This document shows positions 1 through 10,100 of a DNA stretch of 21,396 nt, piece by piece. Made by a program: the position numbers and the translations under genes. The notes under the pieces were generated by a model. It was not told the DNA's origin. It worked only from the letters and a program-made list of their open reading frames with translations, and ran no database searches. This stretch comes from a virus, in the IMG/VR virus record IMGVR_UViG_3300023172_000233, positions 1 through 21,396 of that record; one strand, 5' to 3'. Positions within the stretch are counted from its first letter, which is position 1; each line of letters starts with the position of its first letter.

Positions 1-1154
1 GCACCACCAACTACGTTAATATCTTCTGGTCTAGTACCCAAGTTAGTGTCTGTAAATTCACTGCTAATAAATGTATCGTAGTAATCAGCACTTGCTTCGA
101 TACTACTAGCATCGCTATAAGTTGTATTAAGATCCTGTACTAATACACCTTTGTATTCTAAACCGTCAACTAACTGATTAAGGTCTCTACCTGGCATACC
201 GTCGGTTGGATTATACAATGCCATAATTCTATCGTTAGCATTGTCAAATTCGCTACCACCTAGTTCTGTTAAGTTTGTTAAACTAAAACTAGCACCCGAT
301 GTAAAACTTGCTGTTGCTTGATATGCTTTTCCTTGGTATCTAATATAATCGTCTTCTGTATACGCTGTACTTGCGGCCCAATTCTTAATATTATGTCCGT
401 AAGTAATACGGTCAAATTTAATTGTTGTGTTAAAGGATCTTACTAATGTATTGTTACCAAGTTGTGCGTATGCTTTAGCAGTGGTGCCAGTTGCTGGAGC
501 CGCACTTATTGTTACTGTAGGCGTAGTAGTGTACCCTGACCCTTTGTTGGTAACATTGATAGTTGTGACTACACCATTAACAACTCTTGATTCAGCAGTT
601 GCTCCTGATCCACCGCCTCCAGTAATAGTTACTGTAGGAGATTCTGTATAGCCTGAGCCGCCTTCGTAAATGGAAATACTTTGTACTTGTAACTTGTGAT
701 TGTTATACCAATCAATATACAAAGGATCTGTAGATAATCGTTCTGGGTCTGTTTGTAGTTCGCCTGACGGACTTCTATATCTGTCAACGCTACTGTCATA
801 ATATGCTGGCAAGTCAAAGTCACTGTTACCAGTGTAATTGTTATCAGTCTTTGTGTAGTTTAATACGTATTCTCTGATCTTACTATGATAAGGCTTAACC
901 TCGTTAATGTAATCTTGTAAGTAAGTTTGGTTATCAAGTTGATAGTTAGGGTTTTGTTCTAGTTCTCTCAACTTATGGAACACTGTCAGCAAGGAAGTTT
1001 TAAAAGCATAGTCAACAGATTTTTGTTCAGACAGTATATGTCTAATCAGTACAAAAAAAGCATTTCGATTTTCTATGCTTAAGTCGTCTATTAGGATATC
1101 TTCGTTTAGTGCTTCTAATAAGTTCCTAATCTCTGTTGCATTTAATGCCGCCAT
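1..1154 (-). CDS. Virion structural protein with GGSGYT repeats (3' end beyond the window)
   Basis: An open frame starts at ATG 1154 and stays open for 384 codons to the window edge, so the C-terminus is missing. The start is supported by AGGG (1161-1164) seven bases upstream and a 10-base gap after the giant virion gene. Residues 1-100 are helical, with motifs such as [14 protein letters not shown] and [15 protein letters not shown] that I recall from large structural proteins of marine T4-like phages. Around residues 163-230 come two beta-rich repeats opening [13 protein letters not shown] and [13 protein letters not shown]. After them lies [13 protein letters not shown], then a module with [15 protein letters not shown] that resembles carbohydrate-binding or fibre modules. 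Position after the gp7-like gene suggests a baseplate wedge or peripheral tail protein (gp8 or fibre-attachment role), but I see no specific gp8 signature. The gene is certain; the function is inferred. Confidence 0.85.
   Translation of the reverse strand, partial: MAALNATEIRNLLEALNEDILIDDLSIENRNAFFVLIRHILSEQKSVDYAFKTSLLTVFHKLRELEQNPNYQLDNQTYLQDYINEVKPYHSKIREYVLNYTKTDNNYTGNSDFDLPAYYDSSVDRYRSPSGELQTDPERLSTDPLYIDWYNNHKLQVQSISIYEGGSGYTESPTVTITGGGGSGATAESRVVNGVVTTINVTNKGSGYTTTPTVTISAAPATGTTAKAYAQLGNNTLVRSFNTTIKFDRITYGHNIKNWAASTAYTEDDYIRYQGKAYQATASFTSGASFSLTNLTELGGSEFDNANDRIMALYNPTDGMPGRDLNQLVDGLEYKGVLVQDLNTTYSDASSIEASADYYDTFISSEFTDTNLGTRPEDINVVGG
465..668 (-). repeat. Two tandem GGSGYT-type repeats inside the truncated virion protein
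   Basis: Two adjacent protein repeats of about 35 residues. The first begins [19 protein letters not shown] and the second [18 protein letters not shown]. Each has the pattern G-S-G-Y-T-x-x-P-T-V-T-I, a Gly/Ala-rich turn ([13 protein letters not shown]), and in the first copy a following strand with [12 protein letters not shown]. This pattern recurs in virion proteins of marine phages and probably forms a compact beta unit in an adhesin-like or linker region. Function is not known from the sequence. Confidence 0.75.
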
Positions 1155-1160
1155 CTATAT

Positions 1161-1164
1161 CCCT
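1161..1164 (-). promoter_or_regulatory. Shine-Dalgarno site for the truncated virion gene
   Basis: AGGG on the minus strand lies seven bases before ATG 1154, just after the stop codon of the giant gene (1165-1167). It supports the start at 1154 and separate translation of the two proteins rather than a fusion. Confidence 0.6.
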
Positions 1165-4100
1165 TTATTCGTGTGTCTTACTAAACAATGTTACTGCTGG
1201 CACCGACCAAGTCTTTTGTAGTCTTGACGAGGTAGGTTCGTAATATGATGAAACTGTTTTAACTGTTCCGTCCATTGTGTACGGATCTGCATCACTTGGA
1301 TCTGTTGTAGCATCTTCTAATACTACCTTAATAGTAATTATCGTTCCGTTGTCTGCGTTATCTCCAACTACGCCATTTGTACTAGCATAAATTTGTACTC
1401 TATTAGGACTGCCATCCAAGTATGGTGATGCTGGCGTTGTCAATGTTTTACTGAATATTAATGTTTCAGTACTTGTTAAATCATAGTAACCTTTGTTAGA
1501 TGTTACAGCACTTATACTACTTGTATGTGTTTCTGTAACAGTAGCAGTAATAGTATCACCGATCACTGTGGTAGAGTGTGCTCCAATCTTTATAGCACCA
1601 CACATCTGTGTCAATGCGTCCCAACTACGTGCTTTTTCGTCACTTGTATAATCAACAACACTTGGATCAACTGTAATGAATCCACCAGCATTAAAGAAGT
1701 ATCTTGCTTCATCTGGATCTGCCCAAGTATATCTAATTTCCTGTGTTGCACTTTCTTGCCAAGCACCAGTAGAAGTAATGTTTTTACTTATTGCTACGTT
1801 AGTAGCTCTAGTAACTAATCTGTTGTTATAGATATTGTTGATGTTAGCAGTAATGTTATCTAAGAATAGATCAACATCAGTAGTACCCATTTCTAACAAT
1901 GTAGTGTCTTGATGACCTCCGGCTAATGTTATGATATCGTACATTGCTTGCCATTCTGCTTCGGTAGGATCAACGTCTGTTTCTTTAACAGTAAGTAGTC
2001 CTGATTGACCATATCCTGTATCACCTTGACCTACACCCCAGATAGAGTTTACATTTGCGCCTATTGTTAGTACGCCAGTAGCACTTCCTGTTGCGTATAT
2101 GTTATACTCGTCCCACAGTCCTGATAGTGCTTCTGTCCATATTGTGCTTAAGAACTCAATGGTCCCGTCTTCCAAACCAACAACTTCAGGTGTACCATCT
2201 GCCTTTACACGAAGTATTTCAAATAAGCCATTTCCTCTGTTGCTAACTTTAACAATGTCTCCGCTATTGAGAGACAGTTCCTCTAAACCGTTTCTAGTAG
2301 ACACAACATAATCAGGTATTGTTGTTCCGTCAAAATCAGTTGCGTACCAGTTTGCGTACTTCCAATACTTTGTTGTATCATATGCTTGCTTGTCCACTTG
2401 TACCCAGTTGCGTGTGCTAGAATCAACAACATCTAATTCGTACAATGACCATCCGCCGCTATTAAACAACTCGTCTGCTAGTACTAATACTCTGTAACCG
2501 TCTGAGTACAGATCCGTATCAATAAACTTCAACTCTGCGTAAGTGTTCACACTTTCAGTCCAGCCACCCGTAGATTTTGTAGGAGTTGTTTCTTTTTCTA
2601 ATAACTGTGTTAATGATCTTGTTTCTACAATTTGATTCTTTGACATAACTGTGTTGATGTATGTAAAGAATGATTCTAAAGCATTGCTTCTGTTAACAAA
2701 CATTGTTTGTCTTGGTCTAATGTCTATACCATAACGTTCGCTTGCAGGCAAGTTTGGTTGCGGTACAGCATTTCCGTAAACGTCTTCACCAGTCAAACTA
2801 TCAAATAATTTATTAACAATGTTTGACGGTAAGGCAGTGTCTTGCTTGCTTTCTTGTACAAGTTGGAATTCATTATGCAGAACTGCTTCATTTAAACTTG
2901 TGTCGTAGTTTACGCCTAAAATAGTATAATCGTCGTTAATGTAGTTTTGGCAATTAAACAATCCAATTAAGTTGTTTTCCATAATTGCTATATGAGGTAC
3001 GCCTTGAGATACAGGATCTGTTATTAACAAATCAACTTGGCTAGTAGTCAATCGCTTGTCCATTCCATCAGTCTCTGTTCTATCACCAACCCAATAGTAG
3101 TAGTAAGTTTTTTCTGTGCCAGTGTTTATTTCATTAGTAGTAACTTCGACATAGTTTATGTCGTTCGCATACTTAGGAACACCGTTGTATCCTGCGGTTA
3201 CATAATCGCTTGGCAACACATCTGTTTTAACCCATTCATAAGTTTTAACAGTCGAGCCTGGGAAAAACGCACCCCAGTTATTGCTCTTGTACAAATAACT
3301 GCCTTGCTCATAGTCCATGTATCTAACTTGATCAGTATCCCACCAGTACTTGCCTACATGGTCTGATGTCCATGCGCTAGAATTGTATAGTGCAGGATCT
3401 TGACTAGAAATGTAATCTAGTGCTTGTGCCGCTTGTCCGACGATCTTACCTTTAGCAGGATCATACACATCCAAGTATGTTAATATTTCTTTTGTGTCTC
3501 TATTATACAAGTATGCTTTATTAATAGCGTCTACTTCAACTTGAGGAGTTTTCTGTCTTAATACTTTCCAACCTTTAAGACCACTGCTATCAAAATCATA
3601 TACTGCGCCAGCGTCTGTGCCTTCTTCGTCATCTTGTTCTGCACCAACAATAGCATAATTTCCTCTTATGCTAATGCTAACACCGAAACGATCTTCTTCT
3701 GCCATGTCGTCAGTTGCACTACTAACTTCCAGTTCTTGTATAAAGTCAAACTTACCAGGATCAGTAACATCATTAAGTGGATTGTCTAAATATTCAAACA
3801 CATACGCCGCACCAGACTTAGGATTGGTGTCGAAGAATGTAGTGCTGTCTATATCAAATGTTGTGTCTGGTTCACCGTCTGTAGCGTCAACATCAAACTG
3901 CATGTTAACACGCATTGTACAATTAGGAGCACCAACAAATAATGTTAACGCATCATCGCTAATTGCTAGTGTATCACCAAAGTTGCTGTTAGTTCTACCC
4001 TTAGGTGCTAGGATAGTTTGTGCATAGTAAAATACACTTAGTCCTAAGTCGCTAAGTCCTGTGCCTAATCCTGGAAGAACCTTAAGTTTCTGTAACTGTA

Positions 4101-7100
4101 TTGTACTCGAACTTGAAATAGTAAGTACACCGCCAGTTACCGATGCTGTAACTCCTGCAATACCTGCCGTATTAATGTCTGTCTTAACACTATCTACTGT
4201 TGTGCCAGTAAACACAACTTCAAAGTCGTTAATTCTAATACTGTGTCCTATTGTAACTGTAGGACTTGTTGCTGTACTTGTAATTGTACCGTATACTCTA
4301 CCTTGGTTAACGTAACGATCAACACTACCCGAGTTGCGTAGTTCTCTAGGATCATCACTTGGATTACCTAAGTATATAGAGCAGTCTGTAGGACAAATTA
4401 GTACACTCTTACCAAATTCATTACCAACGCCACGCTCGTTTGCAGTTTGTTCTGCAAACTTTTGCATCTGTATAAATGTGTTTGTATCACACTTAATAAT
4501 TGCACTTGATGCTGGTGCTGTGTTAAATGTTAGTGTTGTGCCTGATACTGTATAATCGTAATAGACATCACTGCCTTTACGTACATCTTGTAGTACACCG
4601 TTAACTGTAACTTTGTTAACGTCTGCGTCCATTGTACGCTGAGTTGTAAATGCTGTTGTGCTACCGTCGCCTTCAAATGCTTCTACTGTTCTATCAAATA
4701 AGTAGGCGGCGCCTGAATCTACTACACTGTCGTCACCTGCGTTGTCATGTCTTGGAGCACCAATAACAACCTGTGTTCCGTCTGTACTTGACCAAACACT
4801 TGCTCCAAATTGATCACCAGAGTCTCCGTCGCTTGCTGTAAGTGATGCTTCGTACTTGTAGTAGAAAGGTTGAGAAACTGTTATAAGAATTGCATCAGCA
4901 GGGGCACTAGTAAACGTTAATTGATCACCACTAAGTGTATAGTCTGTTGTATGTCTATAAATCTTATCAGCGTTATCAATAACAGTAATACTTGTCAATG
5001 ACTTAGGTGTGAAGTCTAAAGTAAACACAGTAGTGCTACCGTCACCTTCAATAGTATAAGACTTTTCTTCTAGTGCTACGTCTATACCAAATGCTTCAAC
5101 TCTGTTATCGCCTGGAGCACCAACATATAACCAACGGGCATCTTTGCTCATTGCTATTGCTTTACCAAACTCTGCTCCAGCACTTGCGCTGTAAGGAGGA
5201 GCAATGTACTGATGTGTTGTCCACGTGTCGTTTCTTCTTCTAAAGATTACGACTGCTCCTCTGCTACCGTTTGTTGCAGGAGCACCTACTGCTAAGAACT
5301 CATCGTTATATGCTGTTGAGCCATCGTAACTAAAGCCTAATTGTCCTGTTGCTAAACTGCTACCAAAGTCATCTGTGATGTCAGTGCTTTGACCAATGAC
5401 TGCACTTAACACTTCAGCAAAATCAAAGTCATTTAAACTGTTAACATCGGATATAATTACTCGACCTGTGCCTTCACCTGGTGCGCCGACTGCGCTCCAT
5501 TCAGCAGAGTGACCTAGCATTACGCTCTTACCGTACAGGTCATCAGCACTGCCACTTGCCCATGTGTTTTTCTTATTGTTGGTCCATGGTTCAGACTTTT
5601 GTAATACTTGCCAATCGCCTGCTGTGTTGTGCTCGTCGATGAATACTTTGTCGCCAACTTTCCAGTAGTTCAACGGATCAGTTGCGGCTGCTCTCGAAGG
5701 ATATGTGTAACGTACACTCTGCATCTTGTACAAGTTACCAGAGCCTTCTAAACTTGCAGGAGCATTGGTGTTAGGATCTACTAACAAACTTAAACGTAGT
5801 GCTGTAGTCTTAACTTGGAATTCTGTTTCTGTTAATACCTTATCTACACGATATAGTGCATCAACTTTAAAGTTAAAGTCTTTTAGTAACACAACATCAT
5901 TCTTAACAACACCACTTGGTGTGTTTGTTTTAACTTTCATGATACCGTTAGTAGCATTTGTTACTCTGATAGGAGTTGTGTTTGTTGCCATTATTCTGTA
6001 AACGTTCCAACTACCGCTCCAGTCCTTAGCAACCCACACTTCTTGCCCTACACCCATTTTCTCTACATTAGCACTAGCAAGTTCTAGTTCTTTTATATCA
6101 AATATAGTGTGGTCTATGTCGTCTTTTCTAGCAAAGCCTGCTTTATTAATATCTTTGTTTAAGTTAGTATCGTATGTTCTGTAGATAAAAGGTGTTGCAT
6201 CATACTGTGCAGGTCTCTTATAAACATCACTAAATGGAACGCTCAAGATATCAACAGGAGCAGTTTCGTTAGATGTTAATAACTTTACAATGCTCTTTGT
6301 GTTTGTGTAATCGTTATCGTTTGTTTGTACTTCGATAACTTGGTTACGATCTAATACGCCATAACTGCCAGTTCTAAACGCCCATTCCTCATAAAAGTCT
6401 AAGTTGGATGTTAAGTTATTAAGGGTAGCTCTTGTTAATGCGTTAATACTATTAAGCGTACCTTTTTCTTGAATGAAACCTTGATAGAACTTGATCTGAC
6501 TTGTATCATCTAGTCCTAAATTATTTAAATAGTCTCTGTTCTTGTAGCCAATTAAGCTCTTAGATAAAAGATCTCTATCGCTTTCTAGGTTAATGTCATC
6601 AATGTCATAAAACTTTTCAATACCTGTCGCTGTGTTAGCAAAGTTAGGTAATAGACCTTTCTTTATGGTGTCGTAATCTACTTCTTGCCACTTAGTTTCG
6701 TCGAACGCAACTGTTCCTGTGACGTTCTGTAGTGCAGTATAGTATCTAGTTTTAAACTTTACTAAACTACCTTTCTTATAATCTTGACTTGGTTTCCAAT
6801 TTTGTATGTTGTCTTGATTTAAAATAAATCCGCCTGGAGTAAGTGTTCCATCCCAGTTATTTGTTTTAAATCCAACAAGTTTAATACGACCTTGTCTGTT
6901 ACCTAGCTCTGGTTGATAGATAACATCATTAAACACTGTGGTATTGTTAGGAACAAACACATGTTCGTACTGAATTTCATTTAGTACCACAAGTCCAATT
7001 GTTTTATTTTCCAGCGACTTAATTGTTACGCTATTCCCAATTCTACTTACTTGTAAATCTTTATTACTGATACGGTTAAAATTTTGATCTAATACTCTGC

Positions 7101-10100
7101 TTCCTCTAAATTCACTAGAGATATTATCAACAGTTGAATTATCTAATACCAACTCGACCATGTCAAATGCAGGAGCGAGGACAATAAGATTTCCTACTGC
7201 CCAACCTTGCTCTACCCATGCTAAGAATTCTTTAGCACTCGTTAACCAAGATTTAGTTTCACCTAGCGTTCCTACTCTACCTTGATAAACAAAACCTTGA
7301 GCAGTTAAGTATCTGCCATAACTTATTAAGAAATCAATAACTTCTTCTTTTGACTTGTATGTTTTGCCGTATGGAACAGACTCAAATACTGGTATAAAGT
7401 CGTTGTTTACTTCTACTTCTGTTCCAAAAATATTAATTTGTGTGATGTTTCTCTTACTGTTGTTTCTGCTAGGAACAACTCTAAAGAAAGGATTATCTAA
7501 ATCATATCCTTCAACTTTGTAACCCGATGATGTTTTTTCAACAACAACCGCACTATAACTTAATCTGTTTAAAGGATTAGACTTATGTAAGAACAACTCG
7601 TAGTCGATATCTGGTATAAAGACACTGTCAGTTGTACTTGCGGGAGAATTCTGTTCTGCTAAAACTTTTAAGTATGTTTTGTCAGTAAAGCCTGCTAGTT
7701 TATAAGACAATTGAATGTCTAAATTATCTAATTTATTTCTTAGTGTAACAGCAGGGTCTATACCCAAGTCTCTAATTCTACTAGCAATCCAGTTAATATA
7801 ACCTGCTGTATACTGTCTCACACCATTAACTAAAGAACCGTTAACTTGAATATCGTCTTTGGTTAGTCTAGAATTCGTAGTAGACAATACAAACTGGTCT
7901 AAACTTGTATTCTTGTCGTATGCGCTAACTCTAGCATTAATACCAAAATACTTTGCCGGCTTGGTTAGTGCTAATAATTTTTGTACAGCAAACGGATAAT
8001 GACTGCTCTTAATCCATGCTGTTTCTGCTGGGCTTTCGTCTCCTATAGAAAAACTGTTTTCAACGTAATTACCGTTAAATGATCTTACTAAGAACTCGTT
8101 AGGTGCTCTTAGTTCACCGTATACGTTAATAGGTATGTACTTGGTTACACCTGGTCTCTTATAACGTGCATCGTAACGCTCGTTACCAGGCTCTTTAATA
8201 TAACCTGCTTCTAAGTCGTCCCATAACACTAAGTTACCTGCTGAGAACGGAGCAGTACCGTAGGCGTCTGCCCACCAACTTGGTTCTTCTGCTAGTCCTA
8301 AACACTCCCAAGGTGTTAAGTGTGGAGTATCTGTATCGTAGTAGTATCTATAAACGCCACGCCAAAAGCCCGGTAGCACACTGCCGTCTACTGCACTAGC
8401 ACTTTGATTCCAGTTATAAGTAAACGGATCACTGCTTAAGAAAAAGTCGTGCTGTGTATAATCAATTTGGTTATTACCAGCCCAACGAGCAAACTCACTA
8501 CCAATAATTTGTAAACATTCTGCTCTTGTGTATTCTGTGGTTCTAAACTGACCAGGCAGAACATCATGTATGTCGAGCCTATCTTTACTGTATCTAACTT
8601 TAATGTTATTGTAGATACGCTTTTCTAGTTCTAATAAGATGTCGTCTCTAGCATCACCCCAAGTCGGAGTATAACTTCCGTCATGTCCGATAATAAATGT
8701 TGTAGATTTTCTATATGTTGTATCTGTTAATAATCTAGGTTGGTAACTAGGATACAATCCCATCTTACTAGGAGTTTCTGGAACAAAACTACCAGCAGTT
8801 GAATTATACTCTCTAATTTTAACAACATCTCCTGCTGTAGGAGTATACGAAGTTGTTAATTCTACAAATAACCCATCACTACTAAAATCATAATCTCTGT
8901 ATCTTAGCAACTGTGTTGTATTGTTGAATACTAGTACACTACGTTCTCCCGGTGTATTCATATCAACTACTGATGTAAGTCTATAACTCTTGCTATTACC
9001 TCTAGCCCAAGTATACGTGTTCTCTACATAGTCACTGCCAACAGGGATCATGTCGCTATAGTACCAAGGGAAAGAATCAGTCTTGGCTTCATTAATGCTT
9101 GTTAGTATCGCATCAACGGCAGCATCTGTTGACAGAAATTCTATACCTTCTAATGTATATGCGGTTTGCACAAACTTGTTTTTAAAGTTAGTGTATTCTC
9201 TAGCCGATAATTCCAAACCGTCAAAGAAGTTCGCCAACTTATCGCCTGTAAACAACATTGCATAAGGAATGCCACTAGCGTGTTGTACAATATTACCTTC
9301 GCTCTTATTAACTTGTATGTCTCTAGAGTTATTACTGCCTGGAAACGCTCCTGTTGTTCCGATAGAATTTTCAAACTCAACTTGGAAGTGATTTCTAAGT
9401 TGTCCTAGTGTAACTGTGTTGAACTCTTGATTTAAACTGTTATTATCTAAGTTAATAGGAATCTTATAATATGTGTTCTCTAACACATCGTTGGCCAACG
9501 TCAATATTGTTATAGTTTTGTTAGATAATTCAACATTTAGATCAATTTGTATATACTGTTTGTTATTAGCAGTAACTTTAGTATATTCATCTGCATTTAA
9601 TAATTTACTACCTACAAAAACTTTTAATGTTCTTCTTCCAATATTATCAAGTTCTGTTGCAGGATAAAGAAATAAGTTACTTCCTTTGTAAGGATAACTG
9701 TAAACTTGGAACTGTCTAGTATCAGTGCTTGTTTTCCTCCATGTATTAGCAAGTGAGTAGTTACTAATATCTGAATTGACATGCAGGAAGCCTTTTGATA
9801 CTTTATTTGTTAAACTAGCGGTTGTTGCAAATGTATCAATTTGATAGTTGTTATCAAACAGTATATCTCCAACACTTTCAAAAGTTCTATAACTTAATGG
9901 AAAGTCTAAAATAGTATCCGGTATACCTGTACCTTCTTTATAAGAGAATATTTTTGTTCCTGCAAATTGTGTCCCAGGATATGTACTAGAATTAGAAAAA
10001 CTGTTTCCGTTGGTATCAAATATATCAAATTTACAAGCCTGATTAAATCCTGTCTTTTGTTGTCCTTGTATCCATGTTGTACCGTTGTACCAATATTGTT

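Larger units (their letters stand above)
3583..5541 (-). repeat. Seven FG-GAP-like blades (predicted integrin-type beta-propeller)
   Basis: Within the giant protein, seven units follow the pattern (F/Y)-G-x-S/A ... V-G-A-P ... G-A-hydrophobic. Their cores are YGKSVMLG..SAVGAP (2199), FGSSLATG..LAVGAP (2258), FGKAIAMS..LYVGAP (2321), FGASVWSS..VVIGAP (2441), FGKSVLIC..IYLGNP (2572), FGDTLAIS..LFVGAP (2716) and FGVSISIR..AIVGAE (2815). Four end in strands of the type GAVVIF, GAAYLF, GAAYVF and GAVYDF. FG-GAP repeats form seven-bladed propellers in integrin alpha chains, and the count here is seven. The usual DxDxDG calcium loop is not seen in any blade. Residue positions are approximate. Confidence 0.75.

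Noticed and set aside
629-823. 64-codon minus-strand frame overlapping the truncated virion gene
   Set aside because: It is in a different frame from the real gene, which has a ribosome site and recognised repeats in the same place.
3037-3366. 109-codon plus-strand frame with hydrophobic stretches
   Set aside because: Antisense to a conserved part of the giant protein; the hydrophobicity arises from reading the opposite strand of polar codons.
3668-4027. 119-codon open frame on the plus strand
   Set aside because: It lies wholly inside the giant minus-strand gene, opposite the FG-GAP region. It has low-complexity Ser/Val/Leu composition and no recognisable motif; it is an antisense shadow.
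9150-9380. 76-codon minus-strand frame inside the giant gene
   Set aside because: Out of frame with an uninterrupted 3656-codon gene and without its own ribosome site or motif; I also considered a frameshift product but saw no slippery signal.
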